Positions 1 to 8,446 are shown, numbered from the stretch's first letter. The stretch: 64,000 nt of DNA from Thermanaerothrix solaris (GCF_032334255.1 NZ_JAUHMF010000001.1:1054001-1118000), one strand, 5' to 3'. Program-made: numbers and translations. The notes: generated by a model not told the origin, from the sequence alone.

Positions 1-1269
1 TCAACCATGGCAGACATGGCGGCAGAGACCCCTCTGGCTGCAGATGAAGTCGCTCCCCCCGCAATAACAGCCGCATCACCTAGTGCAGAGGAGATTACTC
101 CTGACCTCCAACCTCTGGGAGGGGTGCCCACAAGCAGCGAAGACATTGAAGCCGCTCTGGCATGGTTGGAAAGTCTGGCTGCCCGCCAGGGCGCAGATGA
201 AGCCACGCTCACCACACCAGCCTCTGAACGACTTGATCAACCACCCACCTGGGTGATCCAAGCCCAAGAAACAGAGATCGAAACCACGCCGCCAACCTAT
301 CCACCTGAAGCACCATCAGAGATAGAAAAGACCACAACCACCGAAGGGGCAGAACAGGTCATTCCTAACATTGAAACAGAGCCCTCCTTAACGAGCGGCT
401 CACCTACCGAGGTAGAGATTCCCCTGGATTCGGAAGCCACTTTTGCCTGGCTCGAAGGGCTCGCCGCACGCCAAGGCGCAGATGAGGAAACCTTACTTAC
501 ACCACCGGAACAGCGGTTTTCACATCTCCCGGACTGGGTGAGCGCTCAACGCGAACCAGGTGAAGAACTCATAGAAACGCCTGAGGAAGCGCCCATTGCC
601 TCTGAGGAAACCGCCATTTCCTTTGAGGAATCCACTACCAGCGAGGTTTCTAGCCCGAGTGAGGCCGCACCAACAACTCAAGAAGCCATCCCCGAATGGT
701 TGCAAGAGGTTCTGGAACCCCCTGTCACTCCTCTTGAGGAAACCGAAACGCCTATCTCAGCCTTAGAGATTCCCTCTTCCGAGCCGCTGGAGACCATAGA
801 AGACACCCAACCGGTGCGCATTGGCGGTAGTATCAAATCAACACCGCAACCACCGGTTGAAGAGGAAAACATCCCTGCATGGTTACAAGAACCCTCCGAG
901 CCTACCTCTCAGGTTCTGGGAGAGGAAGAGAGCGTTTGGATTCCAGAACAACCCTTGCCGTTGTCCGAGGAATCCCAACCTACCGTTGAGGCTGTTTCCG
1001 AGGCGTCGGTGGAAACGACTTTACTATGGTTACATGAGGCGCAAAACGCGCTACAAGCCGGCAACTTGGAACGGGCACTTCAATTCTATAATCGTCTTAT
1101 CCAAGAGGCTCAACACCTCGAAGATGTCATTCATGACTTGCACGAAGCACTCTATCGCTATCCAATTGATGTTGGGCTGTGGCAAGCCCTCGGCGATGCT
1201 TATGTGCGTAGCAATCGCCTGCAAGAAGCCCTGGACGCTTATACCAAAGCCGAAGAGTTGCTTCGTTAA
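1..1269 (+). CDS. TPR repeat protein, 5' end outside the window
   Basis: The frame is open to the first base, so this is the C-terminal part of a longer protein. Most of it is low-complexity, rich in Glu, Pro, Thr and Ser, as in a disordered linker. Two related blocks, AALAWLESLAARQGADEATL and a near copy about 95 residues later, are followed by 'IPEWLQE'/'IPAWLQE' motifs. The last 90 residues look like tetratricopeptide helices (LHEAQNALQAGNLERALQFY; ALGDAYVRSNRLQEALDAY). Such proteins are probably scaffolds for protein-protein contacts; no enzymatic domain is visible. It ends 26 nt before ndk on the same strand. The function is unknown. The TPR assignment is confident, the rest is inference. 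Confidence 0.8.
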   Translation, partial: STMADMAAETPLAADEVAPPAITAASPSAEEITPDLQPLGGVPTSSEDIEAALAWLESLAARQGADEATLTTPASERLDQPPTWVIQAQETEIETTPPTYPPEAPSEIEKTTTTEGAEQVIPNIETEPSLTSGSPTEVEIPLDSEATFAWLEGLAARQGADEETLLTPPEQRFSHLPDWVSAQREPGEELIETPEEAPIASEETAISFEESTTSEVSSPSEAAPTTQEAIPEWLQEVLEPPVTPLEETETPISALEIPSSEPLETIEDTQPVRIGGSIKSTPQPPVEEENIPAWLQEPSEPTSQVLGEEESVWIPEQPLPLSEESQPTVEAVSEASVETTLLWLHEAQNALQAGNLERALQFYNRLIQEAQHLEDVIHDLHEALYRYPIDVGLWQALGDAYVRSNRLQEALDAYTKAEELLR

Positions 1270-1295
1270 AACAACATCGTTGATGGAGGATCATT

Positions 1296-1751
1296 GTGGA
1301 ACGAACGCTCGTCTTAATCAAACCAGACGCCGTACAACGCGGACTCATCGGTGAAGTCATCCTCCGATTGGAGCGCCGCGGCCTGAAACTCATTGCCGCC
1401 AAGTTTTTACAGGTAAGCCAAGAGTTGGCCGAAGCCCACTACGCGGTTCACAAAGGAAAACCCTTCTACGAGGGTTTGGTACGCTACATCACCTCGTCCC
1501 CCTTGATGGCAATGGTATGGGAAGGTCCCAATGCTGTGGCAGCGGTGCGCCAAACCATGGGTGCCACCCGCCCTACCGAAGCCGCCCCCGGCACCATTCG
1601 CCATGATTTTGCGCTTGAGGTGGGGCGCAATCTTACGCATGCCTCCGATTCACCCGAAACCGCAGCCCAGGAAATTGCCCTCTGGTTCAAACCCGAAGAG
1701 ATTTATCCCTGGGAACGGGCAACAGATCCGTGGATCACGGGACAGAATTAA
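1296..1751 (+). CDS. ndk: Nucleoside diphosphate kinase
   Basis: Cytosolic enzyme that transfers the gamma phosphate of ATP to NDPs through a phosphohistidine, balancing NTP pools. The 151-residue length is normal for the family. The N-terminus MERTLVLIKPDAVQRG and the active-site stretch 'NLTHASDS' (His is the phosphorylated residue; most homologues have HGSDS) are diagnostic. The start is GTG at 1296, chosen because GGAGGA lies 5 nt upstream and the family sequence begins there. It follows the TPR gene closely and is followed by an intrinsic terminator at 1786. Confidence 0.97.
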   Translation: MERTLVLIKPDAVQRGLIGEVILRLERRGLKLIAAKFLQVSQELAEAHYAVHKGKPFYEGLVRYITSSPLMAMVWEGPNAVAAVRQTMGATRPTEAAPGTIRHDFALEVGRNLTHASDSPETAAQEIALWFKPEEIYPWERATDPWITGQN

Positions 1752-1785
1752 TACCTGTCCTTACCCTGTACCCCATTAATCATCA

Positions 1786-1818
1786 GGCCTCGGCATTTCC
1801 CGAGGTCTTTTTCTTTTT
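1786..1818 (+). terminator. Intrinsic terminator of ndk
   Basis: An 8-bp stem (1786-1793 with 1800-1807, one G-U pair, 6-nt loop) is followed by a T-rich run ending at 1818. It lies between the convergent ndk and kelch genes. Confidence 0.8.
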
Positions 1819-1830
1819 CCAACACCCCGC

Positions 1831-3153
1831 TTAGCGGTTGATAACCGGAAGATTGATCGTGTAAAGAGCCTGATAGGCAAAATGGGTTTCCTGTTCTTTA
1901 TCGTCCCAGCGTCCACCAATAAAATGCAAACGAGTATCTGTGGAAAGAAGTAAACCCTCTTCACCCATTAACGTAGGGAGACTAGCGATCTGTTGCCACT
2001 CGTCACTTGCCTCCAGGTACGCCCACAACGTTTGCTGCTTCTTTTCAGAGGGATTTTGCGATTCGCCCACCAGGTAAAGATTTCCGGCTAAAGCGGTCAT
2101 AGCAATTGGTTTCAAAGAGGCGGGCGGATCCTTTCGTTTTTCCCACACCTCGTCTTGTTCGGGTTCCCGATTGGGATAATAAGCCCAAAGTTGAGGCATC
2201 GTTTGCGTTTCACCGCCATACCCTATCAGGTAAATTTTGTTATTAACCACGGCTGAATAAAGACGCTCATACGCTAAAGGTATCTTACCGACTTCTTTCC
2301 ACTGCTCAAAGGCGGGATCATATACCAAGATGGACGAGATGAACGCTTTCCCATCCCATCCTCCAAAAAGGAACAGCCGCCCCTCAAAAGCCGTTATCGC
2401 ATAAGCGCATATAGGATAGGGTAAAACAGGCCCATTTTCCCACTCATCACGGCGTAGATCATAAACCTCTAACATATCACTGGCCTGACCATCTGCAAAG
2501 CATCCCCCAGGGATATAAAAGCGTTCTCCTAAAATCGCTCCGCCTATTTTTTCTACCAGCGCGGGTGTAGGATGACGGGCCTCCCAGGTATCCTGATCAA
2601 GACCATAGGCCCACACTGCCCCATCTATCCCTTGAGGAGTTCGCCCTCCCACCACCAACAACTGATCCTCATAACGTGCTCCTGCCATTCCACTGCGCCC
2701 AATGGGCAAAGACGCTAAGGCTTTAAATCGTTGCGCGCTTTGAAGTTCGGGGGTGTCAGAAGGCATTTGAGGTGGCAGAATTAAAAAGCGCACAAGCAAC
2801 GTGATCCCGAAAATGGCCCCAATCAACAAAACAACACCACGCCAGGAAAGCCACCAACTTCTCCCCGGTGATTGAGATACAGTAGGAAAAGGTTGGTTGT
2901 TCTGCTCAAGGGGCGTTTCAGAGGTGAAAGCAGGTATGGGTGGCTCCACTATGCCATGCTTCAAGGCATAAAGCGTGGCTTCGGTACGCGAGACCACGCC
3001 AATCTTGCTAAAAATATTACGCAGATGCACTTTAACCGTATTGGGGCTGATAAATAACTGTTGCGCAATTTCTTTGTTGGATGCGCCCGTAGCCACCAGA
3101 CGCAAAATTTCGCGTTCGCGCTCGCTTAAGGTCACCTGTTCTTCTTCAGCCAT
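1831..3153 (-). CDS. LuxR-type HTH, membrane-anchored kelch protein
   Basis: Residues 1-65 are a LuxR/NarL-type helix-turn-helix (SEREREILRLVATGASNKEI, then NTVKVHLRNIFSKIG). One transmembrane segment follows near residues 107-128 (GVVLLIGAIFGITLLVRFLI). Residues 145-440 hold kelch-type beta-propeller repeats (LLVVGGRTPQ, FYIPGGCF, LFLFGGWDG, IYLIGYGG, LHFIGGRW). The topology suggests a one-component regulator: DNA binding in the cytoplasm and an extracytoplasmic propeller that may sense a ligand or surface polymer. No receiver domain is present. No target is visible; it stands alone between ndk and a tRNA. The domain assignment is firm, the signalling role inferred. Confidence 0.85.
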   Translation of the reverse strand: MAEEEQVTLSEREREILRLVATGASNKEIAQQLFISPNTVKVHLRNIFSKIGVVSRTEATLYALKHGIVEPPIPAFTSETPLEQNNQPFPTVSQSPGRSWWLSWRGVVLLIGAIFGITLLVRFLILPPQMPSDTPELQSAQRFKALASLPIGRSGMAGARYEDQLLVVGGRTPQGIDGAVWAYGLDQDTWEARHPTPALVEKIGGAILGERFYIPGGCFADGQASDMLEVYDLRRDEWENGPVLPYPICAYAITAFEGRLFLFGGWDGKAFISSILVYDPAFEQWKEVGKIPLAYERLYSAVVNNKIYLIGYGGETQTMPQLWAYYPNREPEQDEVWEKRKDPPASLKPIAMTALAGNLYLVGESQNPSEKKQQTLWAYLEASDEWQQIASLPTLMGEEGLLLSTDTRLHFIGGRWDDKEQETHFAYQALYTINLPVINR

Positions 3154-3159
3154 GTTTCA

Positions 3160-3165
3160 ATTATA
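3160..3165 (-). promoter_or_regulatory. -10 box abutting the kelch gene start (leaderless?)
   Basis: TATAAT on the minus strand lies 6 nt before the ATG at 3153, and no Shine-Dalgarno fits between. Initiation 6-7 nt after the box would start the mRNA at the ATG. No good -35 hexamer is seen. Confidence 0.5.
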
Positions 3166-3262
3166 CGGTGAGAAAGATGATCCTGTGTTCCCCCAAAAAA
3201 TTCCTACAATGAAGAAACCGCCTAAAATTCTGGCGGCATCTTACAATTAGGTTTGGTTTCAG

Positions 3263-3334
3263 AGCGGGTGACGGGATTCGAACCCGCGAATCGTAGCTTG
3301 GGAAGCTACTGCCTTACCACTTGGCCACACCCGC
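3263..3334 (-). tRNA. tRNA-Gly, anticodon CCC
   Basis: The minus strand folds as a 72-nt cloverleaf: acceptor GCGGGTG paired with CACCCGC, D arm with GCCAAGTGGTAAGGC, anticodon stem GTAGC/GCTAC with loop TTCCCAA giving anticodon CCC (reads GGG), and a T arm containing GGTTCGAATCC. Discriminator base is U, as usual for bacterial tRNA-Gly. CCA is not encoded, so it must be added after transcription. It has its own consensus promoter at 3347-3375. Confidence 0.96.
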
Positions 3335-3346
3335 ATTGCATGCAAA

Positions 3347-3375
3347 ATTATAGCCAGAGGTGATAGGAATGTCAA
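3347..3375 (-). promoter_or_regulatory. Consensus sigma70 promoter of tRNA-Gly
   Basis: On the minus strand TTGACA (3375-3370), a 17-nt spacer and TATAAT (3352-3347) match the sigma70 consensus exactly. The predicted start is a few nt before the tRNA 5' end at 3334. Confidence 0.9.
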
Positions 3376-3395
3376 CGTTTTTACCACCTCTGGCT
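3352..3395 (-). terminator. Hairpin after the transglycosylase gene
   Basis: An 11-bp perfect inverted repeat (3352-3362 with 3385-3395, 22-nt loop) lies just downstream of the gene ending at 3418 on the same strand, followed by ATAATTTT. It overlaps the tRNA promoter; the -35 box sits in the loop. Terminator role is likely but not certain. Confidence 0.5.
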
Positions 3396-3417
3396 GTAAT
3401 TCAAAGGCCATGTTCCC

Positions 3418-4026
3418 TTACCGATAAGTTTCATAAATTTTCAGAACGATATCGGCGTAATAATATCCCACGTTGATCGGGCCATAAGCGCGCAACGCCT
3501 CGCGTACATCTCCGGTGCGGTTAATCAATCCTGCCAGCATTCGCGTGCCATAAGCGATGTTGAACTCGGGATCAAACAATTCGTCCATGCTGGGACGCGA
3601 AGCAAAACAAGGGCCGTTTTTACACATGAAGTTTGCCGCCAAACCATCCCGTGGCATGATCTGCATCAACCCCACTGCGCCGCTCTTGGAGTATGCCTCG
3701 GGATTACCACCGCTCTCTTGCAGAACAACGGCAGCAATGAGATTGGGATCCAGCCCATTTTCTGCGGCGTATTGCTCGATTAGACCACACCAGCGGCGTA
3801 CTTTATCGGGATAGCGGGGACTTATCGAACACTCCCCATTAGCTACGATCTCATTATGACTTGCAGAAACCTCCGCAGCCCCTACAGGTGTGGGTGTTGG
3901 GGTCATCGCAATCTCCCCCGCCGCCTGAACCGTTAGATTGGGGCTGGCAATCCAGCGCGTGAATAGAATCAGGAATAAACATCCCAGCAGAAATCCAGGT
4001 ACAATGGCAAATGTGGCTCGGTTCAT
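3418..4026 (-). CDS. Lytic transglycosylase, SLT domain
   Basis: Predicted membrane-anchored peptidoglycan lytic transglycosylase that cleaves MurNAc-GlcNAc bonds. A hydrophobic N-terminal segment (residues 6-24) is followed by a short Thr-Pro linker and an SLT/goose-lysozyme-like domain. The catalytic Glu104 lies in 'VVLQESGGNP', followed by the family motif 'SGAVGLMQIMP' and 'YGTRMLAGLI'. The 202-residue length fits a minimal enzyme. Monocistronic with its own promoter at 4056-4085. The family is confident; the physiological role (cell-wall turnover or assembly of an envelope machine) is not determined. Confidence 0.9.
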   Translation of the reverse strand: MNRATFAIVPGFLLGCLFLILFTRWIASPNLTVQAAGEIAMTPTPTPVGAAEVSASHNEIVANGECSISPRYPDKVRRWCGLIEQYAAENGLDPNLIAAVVLQESGGNPEAYSKSGAVGLMQIMPRDGLAANFMCKNGPCFASRPSMDELFDPEFNIAYGTRMLAGLINRTGDVREALRAYGPINVGYYYADIVLKIYETYR

Positions 4027-4055
4027 CGCAGCACCTCACTTTTTGGGGTGCTGTT

Positions 4056-4085
4056 ATTATAGCACATATGTTCTATCTCATTCAA
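4056..4085 (-). promoter_or_regulatory. Promoter of the transglycosylase gene
   Basis: Minus strand: TTGAAT (4085-4080), 18-nt spacer, TATAAT (4061-4056). A small hairpin (arms 4030-4035 and 4047-4052) lies between this and the start codon. Confidence 0.7.
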
Positions 4086-4122
4086 CCCCCATTTTTGAAG
4101 AGAATTCAAATGTGCACTTGGA

Positions 4123-4611
4123 TCACCGTTTCCGTTCCTGGGACAGTTGCAGGCTTAAAGCCACAATCCGATCCCATCCTTCTTCCAACAAGCGCCGGAT
4201 CAATGCTGACGCTTGTTCAAAGTCGGCTAAACTCCCCCCAATAGGATCAGGCACATCGTAAGTTTGCCCCGTCATCTCGGTAAGTAAATAGACTCGCGCG
4301 GCAAGTTCAGGATACTCAACTCTCAACGCCTCGCGTTGATTTTTCTCCATCACTAAAATCAAATCGGCCTGCTCCAGAATATCCCCATTAACCTCACGTG
4401 ACCGATGCGAGGATACATCCAAACCGAAGCGGGCCATCACCGTTTGCACCTCACTCACCACAGGTTGACCCGGCATCGCCCACGTACCTGCTGATTCCAC
4501 CCGCCATTCGCGCCAATCTTTACGCCGTTGTTTCAGCAACGCCCGAAACAACTCCGCCGCCATCGGGGAGCGCACCCGATTGGCCGTACACACAAAAAGA
4601 ACGGTGGGCAT
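4123..4611 (-). CDS. Low-molecular-weight protein tyrosine phosphatase
   Basis: Cytosolic phosphatase of the LMW-PTP/arsenate-reductase fold. The P-loop C-X5-R-S is at Cys8-Arg14-Ser15 (VCTANRVRS), and the general-acid Asp lies in 'DVPDPIGG' near residue 120. The 162-residue length is normal. It starts 20 nt after gmd on the same strand, so the two are probably co-transcribed. With gmd it may serve surface-polysaccharide regulation, where such phosphatases counter tyrosine autokinases; no kinase is present in the window. An arsenate-reductase role is less likely given the neighbour. Confidence 0.88.
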   Translation of the reverse strand: MPTVLFVCTANRVRSPMAAELFRALLKQRRKDWREWRVESAGTWAMPGQPVVSEVQTVMARFGLDVSSHRSREVNGDILEQADLILVMEKNQREALRVEYPELAARVYLLTEMTGQTYDVPDPIGGSLADFEQASALIRRLLEEGWDRIVALSLQLSQERKR

Positions 4612-4631
4612 AAATCCCCTCTCACATCGCT

Positions 4632-5711
4632 TTATGGTAAGCGTTCCATGCTAACCACCTGGTGCTCCCAGCGATGCCAGCCGGAGGAGAAACGCTCAGC
4701 CAGAATGCGCTTTCCCTCACCAGGCGCAGTTAATCCCATTAATTCCAAGTCGGCATCCACCATAATCCGCACCAACTCGTGAAACCGCACCTTAGGTTCC
4801 CACCCCAACTCGCGTCGTGCCTTGCTGGCATCCGCCAATAAGAAATCCACTTCAGTGGGGCGGAAGTAGCGCGGATCAATACGTACGTAATCATGCCAGT
4901 CCAAACCCACATAACCGAAGGCTTCATCTAGAAATTCACGCACCGAATGTGCTTCTCCCGTACCAATAACGTAGTCATCTGGCCGATCTTGCTGAAGCAT
5001 TAGCCACATGGCTTCCACATACTCAGGAGCGTATCCCCAGTCACGTTTAGCATCCAGATTGCCCAAATAAAGATAACGTTGTTTACCTGCCATGATTGCC
5101 GCTACGGCACGGGTGATTTTACGTGTGACAAACGTTTCCCCCCGGCGCGGTGATTCATGGTTGAACAAAATACCGTTACAAGCAAAAAGGCCATAACCTT
5201 CGCGATAATTTCGGGTAACCCAATAGGCATAAACCTTAGCCGCCGCATAAGGGCTACGCGGTTCAAAGGGGGTTTGCTCGTTTTGGGGGGGTTTGGCACC
5301 ACCAAACATCTCACTGGATGAAGCCTGATAAAAGCGAGCCTTGCACCCGCTTTTACGGATGGCTTCCAAGACCCGGATCGCGCCCAAACCGGTAATATTG
5401 CCGGTGTATTCGGGCATGTCAAAACTCACCCGCACATGAGATTGCGCCGCCAGGTGGTATATCTCATCCGGTTGAATGTTATAAATGAGATCCATAAGGC
5501 TTTCCGGGACCGAAATATCCCCATAATGGAGATAAAAGGGCAACTCCCCTCCATTGGGATGCGGGTCGCGGTAAATATGATCAATGCGCCGGGTATTGAA
5601 CGTGCTGGCGCGGCGGATCAAGCCATGAACTTCGTAGCCCTTAGAAAGCAAAAACTCCGCCAGGTAAGAGCCATCCTGGCCGGTAATGCCGGTAATCAAG
5701 GCCTTTTTCAA
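4632..5711 (-). CDS. gmd: GDP-mannose 4,6-dehydratase
   Basis: Short-chain dehydrogenase/reductase that converts GDP-mannose to GDP-4-keto-6-deoxymannose, the first step to GDP-fucose, GDP-rhamnose or perosamine. Seen: NADP-binding 'GITGQDGSYLAEFLL' at the N-terminus, 'SSSEMFG' at residues 131-137, and the catalytic Tyr155-X3-Lys159 (YAAAK). The length of 359 is usual. First gene of a two-gene unit with the LMW phosphatase, behind a strong promoter at 5765-5793. No second-step enzyme (fcl or rmd) lies nearby, so the final sugar cannot be named. Confidence 0.96.
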   Translation of the reverse strand: MKKALITGITGQDGSYLAEFLLSKGYEVHGLIRRASTFNTRRIDHIYRDPHPNGGELPFYLHYGDISVPESLMDLIYNIQPDEIYHLAAQSHVRVSFDMPEYTGNITGLGAIRVLEAIRKSGCKARFYQASSSEMFGGAKPPQNEQTPFEPRSPYAAAKVYAYWVTRNYREGYGLFACNGILFNHESPRRGETFVTRKITRAVAAIMAGKQRYLYLGNLDAKRDWGYAPEYVEAMWLMLQQDRPDDYVIGTGEAHSVREFLDEAFGYVGLDWHDYVRIDPRYFRPTEVDFLLADASKARRELGWEPKVRFHELVRIMVDADLELMGLTAPGEGKRILAERFSSGWHRWEHQVVSMERLP

Positions 5712-5764
5712 CTAACGTACCTCCCCAAAATAATGACCCAAGGGTTAACTTGTCCTGTGTCCCA

Positions 5765-5793
5765 AGTATACCCAGGCTGCTCACACCTGTCAA
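5765..5793 (-). promoter_or_regulatory. Promoter of gmd
   Basis: Minus strand: TTGACA (5793-5788), 17-nt spacer, TATACT (5770-5765). The leader to the gmd ATG is about 45 nt. Confidence 0.85.
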
Positions 5794-5951
5794 ATTCATC
5801 GCATTTGATCGCCTAAAATGTTACCGTAGTAAGATGGTTTGCTCAGAGGACTTCAACCAGTGTGATGCGGTTACCTTGCGCAGCAGCCATCATGCCCATC
5901 GCCCCTTTAAAAATCTATTTCATCATAAATTCAGATTGAACAAACGGCGTA

Positions 5952-5966
5952 TGCTATAATGGAGGT
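5952..5966 (+). promoter_or_regulatory. Extended -10 box fused to the start of the next gene
   Basis: TGCTATAAT is an extended -10 element, followed directly by GGAGGT and then the ATG at 5967. The GGAGGT touches the start codon, too close for normal Shine-Dalgarno use, while the -10 box is at the right distance for a transcript starting at the ATG. Confidence 0.5.
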
Positions 5967-6395
5967 ATGACTCAGCAACTTCCTCTCCCTCCTTCTGAGA
6001 AACCGACTTCGCAACCCTCTGAGAGCAAACGATTTACAGGCATCATTATTGGAATCATTATTCTTCTTATTCTGGTTATTGCAGGCATTACGCTGCTTGC
6101 AATTGCCCCCGCTGAAACAACTGCCCGTGTACGTGATATTTTCATAATCGTCCTCGCGCTTGAATCACTTCTCTTGGGAATAGCACTCATTATTCTGATC
6201 GTCCAATTGGCTATTTTGATCAACCTGCTTCAGAATGAGGTCAAACCCATCCTGGAAGCTACCCAAGAGACCATCAATAATTTGCGTGGTACAACGGTGT
6301 TCTTATCCAACAACCTGGTCGAACCCGTGATAAAACTCAACGAGTATCTTGCGGGCTTGAAGAAAATCCTTGACCTGTTACGATTTGGGCGCTAA
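5967..6395 (+). CDS. Small two-helix membrane protein, unknown
   Basis: A 142-residue protein with a Ser/Pro-rich cytoplasmic start, two long hydrophobic segments (about 25-50 and 59-90) and an amphipathic C-terminal part (LQNEVKPILEATQETINNLR) resembling DUF948-like or apolipoprotein-like helices. It lies 36 nt before the YtxH gene, a pairing that suggests a shared envelope or stress role. No catalytic motif is visible, and I do not recognise a named family. Confidence 0.7.
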   Translation: MTQQLPLPPSEKPTSQPSESKRFTGIIIGIIILLILVIAGITLLAIAPAETTARVRDIFIIVLALESLLLGIALIILIVQLAILINLLQNEVKPILEATQETINNLRGTTVFLSNNLVEPVIKLNEYLAGLKKILDLLRFGR

Positions 6396-6431
6396 GATGA
6401 GGTTCTAGTTTTTTACCAAAGGAGGTAAACC

Positions 6432-6788
6432 ATGTCAGATCGCAGTGAATTTGGGGCATTCTTAATCGGCTTTGTCATCGGTGGATTGAGTGGTGCAATT
6501 GCCGCTTTGTTGTTGGCCCCTCAATCGGGTGAAGAAACCCGCACTCAGATCAAAGAAAAAGCCATTGAATTGCGCGATAAAACGTCCGAAACCATGGGAG
6601 AAGCCTACAGCCAGGCTGAAGCTGCTGCCCAAGAGGCTGTCCGCCGCGCTGAAGCCCTTCTAGCCAAAGCCAAGGAAACAGCGCGCGAAATTCAACAACG
6701 GGGACAAAAGGTCCTGGAAGAACAGAAAGCACATCTAGGCAGTACAGCCGAATCCCAAACCGCTGGTACCGAAGGCGAAAGCGCGTAA
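6432..6788 (+). CDS. YtxH-domain protein
   Basis: A 118-residue protein with one N-terminal membrane segment (GAFLIGFVIGGLSGAIAALL) running into the hallmark 'LAPQSGEETR', then a long charged helix rich in Ala, Glu, Lys and Arg. This is the YtxH/gas-vesicle-accessory-like architecture, often linked to general stress, with no known activity. AAAGGAGG sits 7 nt before the ATG. Probably co-transcribed with the preceding two-helix membrane protein. Confidence 0.85.
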   Translation: MSDRSEFGAFLIGFVIGGLSGAIAALLLAPQSGEETRTQIKEKAIELRDKTSETMGEAYSQAEAAAQEAVRRAEALLAKAKETAREIQQRGQKVLEEQKAHLGSTAESQTAGTEGESA

Positions 6789-6810
6789 TTCCTTTATTTA
6801 CAAGACAGAG

Positions 6811-6850
6811 GAGGTGCTCAGGTTTGGCCCTATAGCCTCCTGAGCACCTC
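6811..6850. terminator. Hairpin between convergent genes
   Basis: Perfect 12-bp inverted repeat (6811-6822 with 6839-6850, 16-nt loop) between the YtxH gene and nnr, overlapping the last codons of nnr. No long T-run is present, so this is a probable weak bidirectional terminator. Confidence 0.5.
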
Positions 6851-8446
6851 TGGTACCTGCTCGAGAATATCGCCTGCCAAAACACAGGCTTCATGACCAA
6901 GCGTTTGGGCCGCTAATAGGCCAGCCTGGGCGTGAATCCAGGCAGCAAGCACGGCTGACTCCAACGGCGCCACCCGCTGAGCCAATAGCCCCACTACCAA
7001 CCCGGCCAGGACATCCCCACTACCGGCGCGAGCCAGGGCTGCGCTGGCCACGGGAATAATAAAGACACGTCCATCGGGTGCCGCCACCACAGTCAGCGCC
7101 CCCTTTAGCACGACAATATGCCCCCACTCAACTGCAAAGCGTTGGGCAACCTCTAACCGATTGGCTTGAATCTCAGTCACTGGGAGTTTGGTTAAAACGC
7201 TCATCTCTCCAGGGTGCGGGGTTAATACACTTTGAGCCGGTAGAGCGTGCCACCATTCAGGAATACGCGCCAGATGCCGTAAACCATCCGCATCCACGAC
7301 ACAGGGTGGCAGTGACGGTCGCTCGGGATTAACACTCTCTTCCCTGACGACAAATCCCAAGGGATGACGCTTCAAAGATTCCTCGCCTTTACCCAGCAGA
7401 CGGGCTATAAATTCCGCGGTCGTTTCCTCTATTCCCAACCCGGGCCCAATCAGAATCGCAGTCACTCGCTCCAATGACTCCAGAACCACACTTGCAGCAT
7501 CGCGATCAATAACCCCTAACTCACTGGGCAAGAGCACCCATGTAGCCTCAGGTAAATGCCCGGCCAGAGCAGCATGCAGGCTACCTGGTAGAGCCACCCG
7601 CACCAAACCTGTCCCGATCCGATACGCCGCCTTAGCCGCCAACCACACCGCGCCGGTGTAGTTTACTGAGCCAGCGATAATCAAGGCAGTGCCAAAAGTG
7701 CCTTTGTGAGCCTGACGCGGGCGGGGCGGTAAATGGTTGCGGCAGTAATTAGCTTCTGCCATGTATAAGTTCAAGCCATCGTACGCCTTCAGGTCAGAGG
7801 GAAGCCCAAGTGAAACGACCTCCAATTCCCCCACATAATCAAAAGCCGGAAACCGCAGTAACCCAATCTTGACTGCCTCCATGCAAATTGTGAGTTCTGC
7901 TGGGATTGTACCTTCGGCGACCTCACCGGTATCACAATCCACCCCAGAAGGGCAATCTACAGCGACGACGTGTGGCAAGGGATGAAAGTGGGCCACCTCA
8001 CTCAAAAACTCCCCCACCTCTCCGCGCAGAGGCAGTTTCACGCCGGTGCCGAAAATGCCATCTAACAAAACCCGAGCTTCGATCAGCCAAGAATGAAGCC
8101 CATCCCGAGCAGGGTCGTCGCCCAGGTTCATAACCTCTCCCCCTGCGGCTACCAATTCCCTAAGCAATGAATCATCTTGGGGGCGGGGACGAACCAAATA
8201 GGCTCTTGCTTGCCATCCCCAGCGCGCCAGATGGGTGAGCGCCACCAGGGTATCTCCCCCATTATTCCCTGAACCCACCAATCCCACTACCACCTTTGGG
8301 GTTACATCATGATAGCGCCGCTGGACGATCCTCGCCACCCCTTCACCCGCGCGATGCATCATCAGGGCGTAGGTGATCCCTCGTGCGTCTGCCTCTTGCT
8401 CAATAGCCCGCATTTCCGCCACATGAACTACCCGCACTGCATTCAT
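6830..8446 (-). CDS. nnr: Bifunctional NAD(P)HX epimerase/dehydratase
   Basis: Metabolite-repair enzyme that converts damaged NAD(P)H hydrates back to NAD(P)H. The N-terminal half (1-215, YjeF_N) shows 'VGSGNNGGDTLV' and 'VAVDCPSGVDCDTGE'. The C-terminal half (about 235-538) is the ADP-dependent dehydratase of the ribokinase-like fold with 'HKGTFGTALIIAGS', 'LTPHPGEMSVL' and the terminal 'ARAGSGDVLAGLVVGLLA' motif. The length of 538 is normal for the fused form. Monocistronic and convergent with the YtxH gene. Confidence 0.95.
   Translation of the reverse strand: MNAVRVVHVAEMRAIEQEADARGITYALMMHRAGEGVARIVQRRYHDVTPKVVVGLVGSGNNGGDTLVALTHLARWGWQARAYLVRPRPQDDSLLRELVAAGGEVMNLGDDPARDGLHSWLIEARVLLDGIFGTGVKLPLRGEVGEFLSEVAHFHPLPHVVAVDCPSGVDCDTGEVAEGTIPAELTICMEAVKIGLLRFPAFDYVGELEVVSLGLPSDLKAYDGLNLYMAEANYCRNHLPPRPRQAHKGTFGTALIIAGSVNYTGAVWLAAKAAYRIGTGLVRVALPGSLHAALAGHLPEATWVLLPSELGVIDRDAASVVLESLERVTAILIGPGLGIEETTAEFIARLLGKGEESLKRHPLGFVVREESVNPERPSLPPCVVDADGLRHLARIPEWWHALPAQSVLTPHPGEMSVLTKLPVTEIQANRLEVAQRFAVEWGHIVVLKGALTVVAAPDGRVFIIPVASAALARAGSGDVLAGLVVGLLAQRVAPLESAVLAAWIHAQAGLLAAQTLGHEACVLAGDILEQVPEVLRRL

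Noticed and set aside
821..1354. 177-codon frame overlapping the TPR and ndk genes
   Set aside because: It overlaps two well-supported genes in another frame and has a composition unlike a protein domain.
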